Shown: piece after piece, positions 25,126 to 34,467 of the stretch
Layout: the number at the start of each line of letters is the position of its first letter
Position numbering within the stretch: the stretch's first letter is position 1
Source: Kroppenstedtia sanguinis
GTDB lineage: Bacteria; Bacillota; Bacilli; Thermoactinomycetales; DSM-45169
Direction of reading: 5' to 3'
NCBI RefSeq assembly: GCF_050433445.1
Contig: NZ_JBNPXF010000002.1
Span: 62,001-126,000 of the forward strand
DNA: 64,000 nucleotides
The notes under the pieces: generated by a model
What the model saw: the letters and a program-made list of their open reading frames with translations, nothing else
Database searches by the model: none
What the model was told of the DNA's origin: nothing
Made by a program: the position numbers and the translations under genes

Positions 25126-25746
25126 TTGTCTACCTACGATGAGCGACACCGCCTGCTGGTGGAATCGGCCACCGATAAAAGGCGAACAGATGCGGAGAAT
25201 TCAGAGGATCCTCGGCACAAAACCAGCAAAAATTCTTCCCGGAGACAGTCCCTTGAGAAATCCACCATCAGTTTCCAAATCCGCCCACTTCGCCCTTCTG
25301 ACTACCCGGCAGTGATCTCCGTTCTCAACCTGTGGTGGGGCGGACGTCACATCACCGACTTGCTCCCTCAACTCTTTTTTCACCATTTCCACCACACCAG
25401 TCTCATCATAGAAAAAGCAAGGGAACCGGTGGCCTTCCTGGTGGGGTTCGTCTCCCCTGCCCGCTCAGAGGAGGCCTATATCCATTTTGTAGGCGTCCAT
25501 CCCGATTATCGAAGACGGGGTCTGGCGAAACACCTGTATCATCACTTTTTTGCTACGGTCTCCAAGGAGGGCTGTCGAAAAGTTCGCTGTCTCACTTCCC
25601 CTACCAACAGCCGCTCCATCCAGTTCCACACCCGGCTTGGATTTCAACTGACTCCCAGTAAAACCCTCCAGGATGGGATCCCTGTTCACAAAAATTACGA
25701 CGGTCCCGGCAGAGACCGCGTCCTGTTTGAAAAAGAGTTGGAATAA
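25126..25746 (+). CDS. GNAT-family N-acetyltransferase
   Basis: 206 aa from the TTG at 25126, which has GGGGAGG 7 nt upstream. The first 45 residues are hydrophilic and probably disordered; the GNAT domain follows (about 50-205): IRPLRPSDYPAV, the acetyl-CoA loop HPDYRRRGLAKHLYHHF, and SIQFHTRLGFQ. The substrate is unknown. Two bases after its stop lies the target duplication of MITE copy 5. Confidence 0.82.
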   Translation: MSTYDERHRLLVESATDKRRTDAENSEDPRHKTSKNSSRRQSLEKSTISFQIRPLRPSDYPAVISVLNLWWGGRHITDLLPQLFFHHFHHTSLIIEKAREPVAFLVGFVSPARSEEAYIHFVGVHPDYRRRGLAKHLYHHFFATVSKEGCRKVRCLTSPTNSRSIQFHTRLGFQLTPSKTLQDGIPVHKNYDGPGRDRVLFEKELE

Positions 25747-25757
25747 ATGGCTCCCAC

Positions 25758-26017
25758 CAGGTGTGGTTGATTAGCCCTATTTTGGGTAGAAAATAAGGTC
25801 GGGGTGGTGGGACAGTGAAAAGCCTTTGCACCCATAGGGCACAAGTCTCGCCAGGGTCGCTTTCCGCTCCCGGGTCTCGCTATCCGTTCTTTGCAAGAGA
25901 TCGTAGCCGTCCTACCCTCCCCGACCCCTCAAGCTATATTTTACGATGGGGGCAATGGGAAGAGCGAAAGAGTCGTTTCGTTTTCGTCATCCATTTGATG
26001 GTTCATCAACAGCCCTG
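25758..26017 (-). mobile_element. MITE copy 5 (subfamily A, 260 bp)
   Basis: Reverse orientation, starting CAGGTGTGGTTGATTAGC and ending GGTTCATCAACAGCCCTG. Exact 9-bp duplication GGCTCCCAC at 25749-25757 and 26018-26026. It fills the gap between two convergent genes. Confidence 0.92.
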
Positions 26018-26045
26018 GGCTCCCACCTTTGCAGGTGCAAGCCAT

Positions 26046-26621
26046 TTATTCGCCCAATCGGAACACCGCCCGGGGTTGATACATCGGGGAACGATCCATA
26101 TGGGTTTCATACAGAACCAACTCTTCCACAGTCCATGAAGATCGATCCAGGTATGGAGGAAGCTGGTCGTCTAAAGTTTGATGGGGAAAATCATGGAGCC
26201 GGTATTTTTTGGCCAAGGTGATATGTGGGTGATAGGGGCGCTTTTCTCGTGGATATCCCAGAGGTTCAAGCGCCTGGGTCACATCAGAATACAAGCGATG
26301 AAGCTCTTCCAAGTCCCCCTTCACTCCCGCCCACAGGATGCGTGGGCGGGTGGGAACCCCGAACTGACCGATTCCCTCCAGAGAAAGGCGAAAAGGTTGA
26401 AGACGGAAAGAGAGTTTCTTCAGGATTTGTTGCACAACCTGGACCTGGTGAAGACTACAAGCACCGAGGAACCGAACAGTAAGATGGTAATCTGCGGGAT
26501 GGACCCATTTCTTAAAACTCCACTGTTCCCCCAGGAACTCACAAAAGCCGGCGAGCATCTCTTTCTGGACATCTGGCAAGGGAATCGCGATAAAAAACCG
26601 GTGAACCGGGTGGGACTCCAT
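26046..26621 (-). CDS. thpR: RNA 2',3'-cyclic phosphodiesterase ThpR (LigT type)
   Basis: 191 aa. The two catalytic HxTx motifs are present: HLTVRFLG (near residue 45) and HPHITLAKKY (near residue 135), along with the N-terminal FFIAIPLP. It opens 2',3'-cyclic phosphate ends in RNA. An ATG (26621) and a GTG 9 nt upstream are both possible starts; both can use the AAAGGTAGG site. Upstream lies a long inverted repeat and the tpx gene. Confidence 0.9.
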   Translation of the reverse strand: MESHPVHRFFIAIPLPDVQKEMLAGFCEFLGEQWSFKKWVHPADYHLTVRFLGACSLHQVQVVQQILKKLSFRLQPFRLSLEGIGQFGVPTRPRILWAGVKGDLEELHRLYSDVTQALEPLGYPREKRPYHPHITLAKKYRLHDFPHQTLDDQLPPYLDRSSWTVEELVLYETHMDRSPMYQPRAVFRLGE

Positions 26622-26644
26622 CAGTTTCACCTACCTTTCCCCAT

Positions 26645-26683
26645 CGGATTGTCCATTCCTGTGACGCAGGGATGGACAATCCG
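26645..26683. repeat. long inverted repeat between thpR and tpx
   Basis: CGGATTGTCCAT and ATGGACAATCCG, extended by CCTG/CAGG with one mismatch, form a 17-bp hairpin without a T-run. A separate terminator for tpx follows. Confidence 0.6.
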
Positions 26684-26693
26684 ACAATCATAA

Positions 26694-26722
26694 CAAAACC
26701 CGGAAGAGATCCCGGGCTGTCA
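26694..26722 (-). terminator. terminator of tpx
   Basis: On the minus strand CCCGG and CCGGG pair around ATCTCTT, followed by TTTTGTT. Confidence 0.7.
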
Positions 26723-26735
26723 CAAATCGATTCGC

Positions 26736-27254
26736 TCAAAGAGCTTTTTGGGCTGCTTCCACTGCCGCTTCATAATCCGGATGCTCAGTCGCTTCAGATA
26801 CATACTCCACATATACCACTTGATCCGCTGCATCGACGACAAACACTGCCCGAGCCAGCAGACGGAGTTCCTGGATCGCCACACCGTAGGCAGTACCAAA
26901 GGAGAGATCCCGGTGATCAGAGACGGTTTGCACCTGCTCGATCCCGGCGGCTCCACACCAACGCTTCTGGGCAAAGGGCAGATCGACACTGACTGTGATC
27001 ACCTTCACTTGCTCTCCCAGTTTGGCAGCCTCTTCGTTGAAGCGACGGGTTTGTGCATCACACACCCCGGTATCCAAGGACGGAACCACACTGAAGATCC
27101 GAACCTTTCCTTTGCTGTCTTCAAGAGTGACCGGACTCAGGTCATTGTCCAATACGGAGAAGTTGGGAGCAGTCATCCCAGGTTTCACTTCCGGACCCAG
27201 GAGTGTCACAGGATTTCCTTTGAATGTGATTGCGCCTTTCCGTTCTTGCACCAT
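26736..27254 (-). CDS. tpx: thiol peroxidase Tpx
   Basis: 172 aa from the ATG at 27254, with GGAGG 8 nt upstream. Atypical 2-Cys peroxiredoxin: peroxidatic Cys in PSLDTGVCDAQTRRF, resolving Cys in RWCGAAGI, N-terminal ITFKGNPVTLLG. It reduces H2O2 and organic hydroperoxides with thioredoxin. Single gene with its own terminator. Confidence 0.95.
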   Translation of the reverse strand: MVQERKGAITFKGNPVTLLGPEVKPGMTAPNFSVLDNDLSPVTLEDSKGKVRIFSVVPSLDTGVCDAQTRRFNEEAAKLGEQVKVITVSVDLPFAQKRWCGAAGIEQVQTVSDHRDLSFGTAYGVAIQELRLLARAVFVVDAADQVVYVEYVSEATEHPDYEAAVEAAQKAL

Positions 27255-27422
27255 CGCAATTTCCTCCCCCGTGTTATGTAGTCGCGTTCCCACAATTATT
27301 TTATCATCTTTTTCCAAAAGAAGAGGGGATCATTCCTTTCCTCTCCCACTGTATGTTTTTCCGAAAAACCCAAGATAATAACCTTTGACCTGCATTTGAC
27401 CATTAGATCAGGAGATACATCT

Positions 27423-29573
27423 ATGAAAAACATCGTGTCGATCTACGTTCGGGATCTGAAAAATATAACGAAACATTGGGTGATCGCCGTCATTATCGGA
27501 GGCTTGATTCTACTCCCCTCTTTGTATGCATGGTTTAACATCAAGGCCTCATGGGACCCCTATGGCAACACACAGGACATCCCTGTTGCTGTCACCAATC
27601 AAGACCAGGGAACCACAGTGCACGGACATCACATCCAAATCGGTGACGAAGTAGTGCGCTCCTTAAAGAAGAACAAAAAACTGGGATGGATTTTTATTAA
27701 CCAAAAGCAAGCATACAAAAGGGTCCGACGAGGAGAGATTTATGCCAGTATCACGATACCCGAAGATTTTTCGCAGAAGATGGCGACGGTAATCACAGGG
27801 GAACCGGTAAAGCCTGAAATCGTCTATGTTGTGAATGAAAAGATCAATGCGATCACCCCCAAAATGACCGAAAAAGGGGCTACCGGGATTGTGCAACAAG
27901 TGAGTGACAGCTTTGTCAAAACCACGACGGAAGCCATATTTAAAATCTTCAACGAACTGGGGATTGAACTTGAAAGAGAGTGGCCCACTGTCAAAGCCTT
28001 AGAAGAGCTGGTTTTCAGACTGGAAAAAAGCATTCCCACGATGAATCGGGCCGTCCAGATCGCCCTTGAAGATGTGGACCAAGCGACTCAAATCACAGAA
28101 AAAGCTCAAAGAGGCCTCCTCCAAGCAACGAAAATCACCCAAGAGGGACAGGAGTTCACTAACCATCTCCATCAATTTTTGAACCATCTCCGCAAATCCA
28201 CAGAAGCTCTCCTGCCCCAAGTCAAAGAACGGATCGAAACGACTCACCAGACAGCTGTATCTATACAACAGATTACTTCCCATTTGCAAAAAAACGACCT
28301 CGATCCAATCAATGCGAAAAAAGTGATATCCCAGGCGACTGGTTCCCTGACCGCAGGTATCACTGCAACAGACGCAATCATCCAATTATCGGAGAGGGTG
28401 AACCGACTGGCGAATCAATCCCTCCTGGATCCAGAAATTGAAAGGCTGCAGAAGATCAAGGGAGATTTTCAACAACAACTAGCCTTGCTGGACTGGATCA
28501 AAAACGCCGACCACAATGGCGATGCACCGGGAGCAGAAAAGATCCAACATTGGAATGAAATTTCCCGGATTACCCAGCAACGAACTCAGGATATGTTGAA
28601 TCGCTGGGATCAGGAATTTCAACCCAAAATACGAAGTGCCCTAGATTCAGTCGATTCCTCCCTCAACCGCGTTCAGTCCCTATTGGATCACACCCACCAA
28701 ATCCTTCCCGATGTAAAAAAAATTGTTAGTGACGCCACCCAAGGCATCGTCGTGGGCAAAAAGAAACTTTTAGCCATAAAGGAACATTTACCTCAGGTCG
28801 AGGCCAAAGTGCATCATCTCGCCGATGAGATCCGAAAAGCGGAAGCAAAAACGGATTTGGGAGAAGTGATCAATCTGTTAAAGAATGATTTTCGCAAGGA
28901 GAGCGATTTTTTTGCACAACCGGTGTCACTAAAAGAAATCCAACTGTATCCGATTCCCAATTACGGTTCAGCCTTGTCTCCCTTCTATACGACCCTTTCA
29001 TTATGGGTTGGAACAATTCTGCTGGTATCTCTGCTGACCACGGAAGTCCAGGATCCTTACAGGAATTATAGAAGTTACCACATCTATTTTGGACGCTATT
29101 TAACCTTCTTGACATTGGCTTTGATGCAATCGGTCATCGTCACAGTGGGCAACCTTTTGATTTTACGTACCTATGCCTCGGATCCGCTGTGGTTTGTTCT
29201 TTTCGGTTTGCTGATCAGTGCCGTGTTTATGTTAATCGTTTACACACTGGTCTCTGTGTTCGGGAACGTCGGTAAAGCTCTCAGCATCGTATTGCTGGTC
29301 CTGCAAATTTCAGGTGCCGGGGGAACTTTCCCCGTACAAGTTATGCCCCCCTTCTTTCAGGCGATCCATCCCTTCCTTCCTTTCACTTATGCCATCAGCA
29401 TGATGCGGGAAGCGGTTGGAGGAGTTCTTTGGGGGATGGTTTGGAAAGACCTCACGGTATTGGCTTTATACACCCTTTTGGCACTCCTAATCGGACTCGG
29501 TTTGAAAGAACCGGTCAACCGAAAGACAGCCAAGTTAATGGAAGGTACCAAGGCCAGTCCACTCATTCACTGA
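27423..29573 (+). CDS. YhgE/Pip-family membrane protein
   Basis: 716 aa from the ATG at 27423 (CAGGAG upstream). N-terminal membrane helix (about 18-38) with the family segment GLILLPSLYAWFNIKASWDPYGNT, a long extracellular coiled-coil region (about 190-490), and five to six C-terminal helices of ABC-2 type (about 530-705, GKALSIVLLVLQISGAGGTF). Relatives are phage receptors (Pip) and the T7SS subunit EsaA. No other T7SS gene is nearby, so it stands as a solo YhgE-type protein. Confidence 0.88.
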   Translation: MKNIVSIYVRDLKNITKHWVIAVIIGGLILLPSLYAWFNIKASWDPYGNTQDIPVAVTNQDQGTTVHGHHIQIGDEVVRSLKKNKKLGWIFINQKQAYKRVRRGEIYASITIPEDFSQKMATVITGEPVKPEIVYVVNEKINAITPKMTEKGATGIVQQVSDSFVKTTTEAIFKIFNELGIELEREWPTVKALEELVFRLEKSIPTMNRAVQIALEDVDQATQITEKAQRGLLQATKITQEGQEFTNHLHQFLNHLRKSTEALLPQVKERIETTHQTAVSIQQITSHLQKNDLDPINAKKVISQATGSLTAGITATDAIIQLSERVNRLANQSLLDPEIERLQKIKGDFQQQLALLDWIKNADHNGDAPGAEKIQHWNEISRITQQRTQDMLNRWDQEFQPKIRSALDSVDSSLNRVQSLLDHTHQILPDVKKIVSDATQGIVVGKKKLLAIKEHLPQVEAKVHHLADEIRKAEAKTDLGEVINLLKNDFRKESDFFAQPVSLKEIQLYPIPNYGSALSPFYTTLSLWVGTILLVSLLTTEVQDPYRNYRSYHIYFGRYLTFLTLALMQSVIVTVGNLLILRTYASDPLWFVLFGLLISAVFMLIVYTLVSVFGNVGKALSIVLLVLQISGAGGTFPVQVMPPFFQAIHPFLPFTYAISMMREAVGGVLWGMVWKDLTVLALYTLLALLIGLGLKEPVNRKTAKLMEGTKASPLIH

Positions 29574-29709
29574 AGTTCCTGCAGCGCCATCACCCCAAAA
29601 GCGAGAAATTTCACGAGGGGCTGTCAAAGCATCTGTAATCTCTCTGTAATGGTATCCGTCCCCCAATTTGCGTATCATAAAAACTGAATATCCTTGAAGG
29701 AGTGTAAAG

Positions 29710-30426
29710 ATGGAAACCCGGCAAAAAGTCTTGCAACCTGTCGATCAAAAACACATTCACCGTTGGATCCGGGGGGCCAGTTCTGCACTCTGGAACCTGA
29801 TTGTACTTTTTCTGCCGGTAGTATTGCTGATTCAATCCCTTCATCTCCTGCAAGAAATATTTTTTCATCAGCAAGGTGCTCTCTATTTTCACGCCTACCG
29901 GGATGGAGATGCCCGGTCCGCCTATGTTCTATTGATTCTTTTACTTTTCTTTTTCCAGTATCAACTGCTGAAAAACGGTTTTCGCCAATGGCGCCACACC
30001 TTAGCCCGCAATTGGCCCCCTCTAGTGGTAGCCCTCCTTCTATTTGTACTGATCCTGGATTCCTACATCATGGTGAATGACCAGGCGATCGTCCACTCAG
30101 ACTTCCTGAGTCTGGGACAGGAGGCGACCCATCATTGGAAGGATGTGGACAAAATCACCGTAGGCTACACCTTAGGGGATGAATACAGCGACCTGTTCAT
30201 GGGCTCTTACATTCTCCAGTTCGCGGATGGTTCCGATCTGGAGATCTGGAGCGGCGGAGGGATGGGAATCAGTGACCTGAAGGTCATCGATACCCTCGCA
30301 CTGAAACAAAAAATCCCCTTCACTATCCAAGCTCCCCTCTCTCCTGATGCCTTGGATATCCTCAAAACCGGCAACTGGTCTCTGGAGGATCAACAATTCC
30401 TTACCAATCTGTATCAACGTAGATGA
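29710..30426 (+). CDS. membrane protein of unknown function, 238 aa
   Basis: ATG at 29710, AAGGAG 7 nt upstream. Three membrane helices (about 25-48, 70-88, 103-122), then a soluble C-terminal domain of about 110 aa that looks beta-rich (ILQFADGSDLEIWSGGG). The layout of a few helices followed by a PH-like domain is common in Firmicute membrane proteins, but I cannot assign it. It is co-oriented with the YhgE-type gene and has its own start region. Confidence 0.65.
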   Translation: METRQKVLQPVDQKHIHRWIRGASSALWNLIVLFLPVVLLIQSLHLLQEIFFHQQGALYFHAYRDGDARSAYVLLILLLFFFQYQLLKNGFRQWRHTLARNWPPLVVALLLFVLILDSYIMVNDQAIVHSDFLSLGQEATHHWKDVDKITVGYTLGDEYSDLFMGSYILQFADGSDLEIWSGGGMGISDLKVIDTLALKQKIPFTIQAPLSPDALDILKTGNWSLEDQQFLTNLYQRR

Positions 30427-30478
30427 TTCCTTTGATCGATTCCATCCCTTATTTGAGAAAATATCTGCGACAGACAGA

Positions 30479-31360
30479 TCAAATTTTGACTGTCATCCCA
30501 AATCTCTTTTTCAGACGCCTCCGCAGGTGACGATGATATCTTTCACTGACGATGTCTTGACTCCCGCGCAGGATCTCCCGGGCATAATGCTCCGGCGGAG
30601 GGGTCTCTTTTCCTTTTTGAATCACGATAAAAGTCAGCACATTCTCCACCGTCTTCCCTTCGATCTCCACCGGGATCCAAGCCGGACGATAGGTCCCGTC
30701 ATCCACCCCTTCCCGCCAAAAGAGATAGGCCAAAGCTCGGGCACCCACTCTGTAAACCTTTCCCTCCACCACACTCTTCGGATGCTCCACCAAATCTGCC
30801 CGACCCCCATCGGGGCGGGGAAGCGTATAGCGCATGGCATGGCCCTTCAGCACTCCCCGACCGATGACATCGCGGAAGTGTTCCTCCACCCCCTGGGTAT
30901 AAAAGCGCTCATCGTCCATACAGGAACCATAAGCAAAATAAAGCCATTCCCGTTGCTCTTCCAAATGGTAACCCTTCCAATCTCTATAGGAGACTTTCCT
31001 TCCCCCTGCCGCAGGCACCTGGGTATGAATATACACATCGGCTTCCACGGCTCCCCGATCAGACTGGATCCGGCGGCGAATTCGCCGATACTCACCGAAG
31101 GATTCCTGTTTCCGTAGAGGGTCTTTTGTCAATTCATCCAATCGGTTCAAAGTCTCCCTGTCTACCCGGTACAGCTCCCCGTAAACCCGCTGTTCACCGG
31201 GAACTCCAAGCACCGGTCCTCCCCCTCTCGGATCATCCAACAACTTCCCATCGGTCCAAGCCTGCAGTGCCATCAACTTGGCATTCTTCAGCAGGTGATG
31301 ATGCTTCTCCCCCCGTCTCCAGGTTCCGTAAACAAACAACTTTCCCCATTCCCTGTCCAA
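30479..31360 (-). CDS. two-domain gamma-glutamylcyclotransferase-like (AIG2/GGCT) protein
   Basis: About 293 aa from the TTG at 31360 with AAAGGAGAG upstream; the frame is open to 31432. Two tandem GGCT-like domains are visible: the first starts LFVYGTWRRGEKHHHLL, the second LYFAYGSCMDDERF (near residue 145). The YG[ST] loops are the substrate-binding signature. Bacterial members process gamma-glutamyl amines or peptides, but most are uncharacterised. Tandem fusion in one chain is uncommon. Confidence 0.82.
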   Translation of the reverse strand: MDREWGKLFVYGTWRRGEKHHHLLKNAKLMALQAWTDGKLLDDPRGGGPVLGVPGEQRVYGELYRVDRETLNRLDELTKDPLRKQESFGEYRRIRRRIQSDRGAVEADVYIHTQVPAAGGRKVSYRDWKGYHLEEQREWLYFAYGSCMDDERFYTQGVEEHFRDVIGRGVLKGHAMRYTLPRPDGGRADLVEHPKSVVEGKVYRVGARALAYLFWREGVDDGTYRPAWIPVEIEGKTVENVLTFIVIQKGKETPPPEHYAREILRGSQDIVSERYHRHLRRRLKKRFGMTVKI

Positions 31361-31620
31361 TCCAGTCTCTCCTTTCCCATACTCACGCCTATGCCAAAAC
31401 GGGAACCCACTGGATCCACCTGTTCTCAGCATAGATGTCTTGGTTAGATGGATCTCGCCTGTCGGTTGGGGCCATTCCCTCTTCTATGTCAGTACATGCA
31501 CCAATCGAATCCCATGTTACTTAAACAGACGGCATCCAAACTTTTTTCCAAAAGCAGGAGGACTCTCTGTTCCTGGCGTAATTCTCAATATAGAAAAAAA
31601 AGAAAGAGGGTTAAGTAAGG

Positions 31621-31842
31621 ATGAGCGAATGGGAGCCTCAGTGGGTGGTTACCCTGTTCTTTGCCCTGGGAATTTTGTTTTCCGTCTCCGGGGCCCTGTG
31701 GATTGAAAAAAGGGTGGAAAAGATCCGAAGCCGGCGTCGTCGGAACGGCAACGGAAAAAACTTCAGTCCGGGAAAACGGGAAAAGTCTTCTCCGTCCAGA
31801 GGAGGTCGCGAAAACTGGACCCCTGAACAGGATCATTTCTGA
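31621..31842 (+). CDS. small membrane protein, 73 aa
   Basis: ATG at 31621 with GAGGG about 10 nt upstream. One N-terminal membrane helix (about 7-28, WVVTLFFALGILFSVSGALW) and a very basic, Ser/Arg/Lys-rich tail. Function unknown. A 26-bp palindrome follows. Confidence 0.6.
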   Translation: MSEWEPQWVVTLFFALGILFSVSGALWIEKRVEKIRSRRRRNGNGKNFSPGKREKSSPSRGGRENWTPEQDHF

Positions 31843-31853
31843 CATCAGTAATC

Positions 31854-31879
31854 GCGGGAAGGGGGATCCCCCTTCCCGC
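31854..31879. terminator. 26-bp perfect palindrome, probable terminator
   Basis: GCGGGAAGGGGGA and TCCCCCTTCCCGC form a perfect palindrome just after the small membrane protein gene. There is no T-run, so it may stabilise or end the transcript only weakly. Confidence 0.5.
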
Positions 31880-31893
31880 AATGAACTCGGGTT

Positions 31894-31990
31894 GTGTCTG
31901 ACCCATCCATATCTGGCCGGTCCGGTCGGGACGGGGTTTCACATAACCTTCCGTTGTTCAGAACTGTCAAAATCATGCCATGTAAAACCT
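31894..31990. repeat. dispersed repeat 2, copy 2
   Basis: Begins GTGTCTGACCCATCCAT (shared with 35536-35552) and continues with GTCGGGACGGGGTTTCACA (shared with the minus strand at 12067-12139), then CGTTGTTC and CAAAATCA blocks also found in copy 1. No coding content. Confidence 0.55.
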
Positions 31991-32022
31991 GACTCTCCCT
32001 GCGAACGGATTTTGAAATATTT

Positions 32023-32673
32023 CTAAATACGTTTCTTTTTCAGGTACCAGTCTGTACCAGAGAGATCCTCCCCGAGACGTTGATGCACCCCTTCCACATC
32101 CGTCGGGGCCGGTTCCACCACATCTTCTCCCGGCCTCCAGTCCGCCGGCGTCGCCACTTGGTGTTGATCCACAGTCTGCAGACCATCGAGCAACCGCAAA
32201 ATTTCATCCATGCTGCGCCCCACATTTAGCGGATAATAGATCATCGCCCGGATCACCTGCTTAGGATCGATCACAAACACACACCGGACTGTGGCTGTTT
32301 CGTCAGCTTCTGGATGGATCATGCCATATTTTTGGGACACCGCTGTGTTCAGATCGGCAATCACCGGAAAGGGGATTTCCACCCCCATCTTCTCTTTAAT
32401 GTTGGTCACCCAGGCCAAGTGGGACGACAGACTGTCCACGCTGAGCCCGATCAATTGGGCATTTCGTTTTTCAAAGTGGTCATTTTTCCTGGCGAATGCC
32501 ATAAATTCCGTAGAACAGACCGGAGTGAAGTCCGCAGGATGGGAAAACAACACCACCCACTTCCCCTCATAATCCGAGAGACTGATCCTTCCTTGGGTCG
32601 TTTTGGCTGTAAACGAGGGAGCCTGATCTCCTATTTTCGGGAGTGGGGAAAGAATGGGGTCACCGTATGCCAC
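32023..32673 (-). CDS. peroxiredoxin, Prx6-like (extended C-terminus)
   Basis: 216 aa from the GTG at 32673 with GGAGG 9 nt upstream. Peroxidatic Cys in SHPADFTPVCSTEFMAF, then the typical long C-terminal dimerisation segment (DGLQTVDQHQVATPADW, ending DWYLKKKRI). No clear resolving Cys is present near the C-terminus, so it is probably 1-Cys. It is the third peroxiredoxin type in this window besides Tpx and AhpC. Confidence 0.92.
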   Translation of the reverse strand: MAYGDPILSPLPKIGDQAPSFTAKTTQGRISLSDYEGKWVVLFSHPADFTPVCSTEFMAFARKNDHFEKRNAQLIGLSVDSLSSHLAWVTNIKEKMGVEIPFPVIADLNTAVSQKYGMIHPEADETATVRCVFVIDPKQVIRAMIYYPLNVGRSMDEILRLLDGLQTVDQHQVATPADWRPGEDVVEPAPTDVEGVHQRLGEDLSGTDWYLKKKRI

Positions 32674-32923
32674 TGAACTACCTCCTTTTTTCAGAAGAAT
32701 TATAACAGAAGGTTCCGCCTAATTTTACAGATATGAATCCTGTCCTTTCAAGCAGGTAAAGGAAGAGAGATTCCTTAATTTCCCCCGCAAACCTTCCGGA
32801 CACCTTCAATTCCTCCGCTTTATTCCCGAATATGGAAATTAAACAAATGAAGGGTCGTCTCTCTTTTCCCAGGTCAGTATGGATTCAGCTCCATGATGAC
32901 AGACAGCCTCCTGGAGATGGCAT

Positions 32924-32952
32924 TAAAAAAACCGGTTCCATACCGGTTTTTT
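32924..32952 (-). terminator. terminator of the DUF420 gene
   Basis: AAAAAACCGGT and ACCGGTTTTTTT pair over a 5-nt loop; on the minus strand a T-run follows. It abuts the stop codon. Confidence 0.85.
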
Positions 32953-33506
32953 TAATAATAAGGGGAGATCATGAGATAGACCAAGACACCTGTCACACTT
33001 ACATAAAGCCACAATGGCATCGTCCAGCGGGCGATCTTGCGGTGTTTTTCCACCTTCATATTCATTCCTCGGAAGTAAGTGACCAAGGCCAGAGGCACAA
33101 TCACCGCAGCCAGCACAATGTGAGTGATGAGGATGAAGTAGTAAATGTACGCCAACACACCCTCCCCGCCGTAACTCGTAGATGGGGCCATGGCGTGGTA
33201 GGACAGATACGTGATCAAAAACAGAAATGTCGTGGCAAAAGCCCCGTAGATGAAGCGTTGATGCAGCTTAATATTCTTTTTACGGACAAAATACAATGCT
33301 CCCAACAAAAACAACGTCGTAAAGGAATTGAAGATCGCGTTCAGCCGTGGCAGAAAAACCAGGTTGTCATGATTGATCGTCTGGGATTTCGGCATCACAT
33401 AAAGTATCGCTACAATGGCGATGACAGCAACGGACAACACCACCACCCAGGGGGTGTAATTCATATTTTTCTCCGGTCCATATTCGGAATGCTGCTGATT
33501 GGACAT
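32952..33506 (-). CDS. DUF420 membrane protein (cytochrome oxidase assembly related)
   Basis: 184 aa from the ATG at 33506 with AGGTGA upstream. Five membrane helices; conserved His residues in NHDNLVFLPRLNAIFNSF, KLHQRFIYG, LSYHAM and THIVLAA match DUF420. Related Firmicute proteins (CtaM/YozB group) are needed for aa3-type oxidase, to my knowledge. Together with the Sco-like protein this suggests an aa3 oxidase in the genome, though no oxidase subunits are in the window. Confidence 0.82.
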   Translation of the reverse strand: MSNQQHSEYGPEKNMNYTPWVVVLSVAVIAIVAILYVMPKSQTINHDNLVFLPRLNAIFNSFTTLFLLGALYFVRKKNIKLHQRFIYGAFATTFLFLITYLSYHAMAPSTSYGGEGVLAYIYYFILITHIVLAAVIVPLALVTYFRGMNMKVEKHRKIARWTMPLWLYVSVTGVLVYLMISPYY

Positions 33507-33704
33507 AGGAATCACCTGACTTTTCCATCATGATCTTTTTAACAGTATACCATGACAGAAAAACACCAAAAACCGGGCCTGTCACAATTTGATGACAGGT
33601 GCACACTCGAGGGACGAAGGGCGCGGAGAGTGATGCGTAGATGGCCTTTGCATCTATCGGGTACAAATCCGACTGAAAGACAAAATCCAAGTGGCCCAAG
33701 AGAC

Positions 33705-34052
33705 CTACTCTCCTGCTACCACCGTATCTTCCTTCTCCCTGCGGAAAGCCCCCATCCCACCGGCGACCAAGAGCAGGAGCCCCGGTAGCACATAAAAGAG
33801 CGAGACACTGACCATCCCTCCAATGGCGGAAAGAATCATCAACCAACCTCCGGTCTTGGCTTTCGTTCTGACGAGTATGGAGCCGAGGACAGCCAAGACA
33901 GAGAGGATAAATGCAGCATAACCCAATCCCGTGATTTCGGAGGCGGCTTTGGAGATTACTTCATACTCTCCAAACCAGAGAGCCAAAAATGCCGCTCCCA
34001 GTCCGAGGATGCCTCCCGACAACCCCAGTACAAACTCTGTGGTGCGCTTCAT
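33705..34052 (-). CDS. DUF4064-type membrane protein, 115 aa
   Basis: ATG at 34052 after GGAGG. Four helices with Gly-rich turns: N-terminal RTTEFVLGLSGGILGLGAAF, then GYAAFILSVLAVLGSIL, GGWLMILSAIGGMVSVSLFY and VLPGLLLLVAGGMGAF. This matches DUF4064, a family of unknown role. Single gene. Confidence 0.75.
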   Translation of the reverse strand: MKRTTEFVLGLSGGILGLGAAFLALWFGEYEVISKAASEITGLGYAAFILSVLAVLGSILVRTKAKTGGWLMILSAIGGMVSVSLFYVLPGLLLLVAGGMGAFRREKEDTVVAGE

Positions 34053-34185
34053 TCTGGTTCCTCCTTTCGATTGTCAATCGATTGGTTACCCCTCCATGAA
34101 TCTGATAGAATAGTCATCCCAGTGTCTGCATCACCTATGTTTCTGAAGATATAAAGCGTTTATGATAATGTTATATATAATAGAA

Positions 34186-34446
34186 CAGGGCTGTTGGTTA
34201 ACCAGGAAATGGGTGATGGAAACAACACTGACCTTTCGTTCTTCCCATTGCCCCCATCGTAAAATATGGCTTGGAGGGGACGGGGAGGGTGGGACGGCTA
34301 CGATCTCTTGCAAAGAACGCATAGCGAGACCCGGGAGCGGAAAGCGACCCTGGCGAGACTTGTGCCCTATGGGTGCAAAGGCGAATCAAAGCCCCACCAT
34401 CCCGACCTGATTTCCTACCTAAAATATGGGCTAATCAACACGCCTG
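34186..34446 (+). mobile_element. MITE copy 6 (subfamily A, 261 bp)
   Basis: Starts CAGGGCTGTTGGTTAACC, ends GGCTAATCAACACGCCTG. Exact 9-bp duplication ATAATAGAA at 34177-34185 and 34447-34455. The right duplication runs into the ribosome binding site of the RraA-family gene, so the element has replaced or displaced that gene's upstream region. Confidence 0.93.
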
Positions 34447-34467
34447 ATAATAGAAAGGATGAGTGGA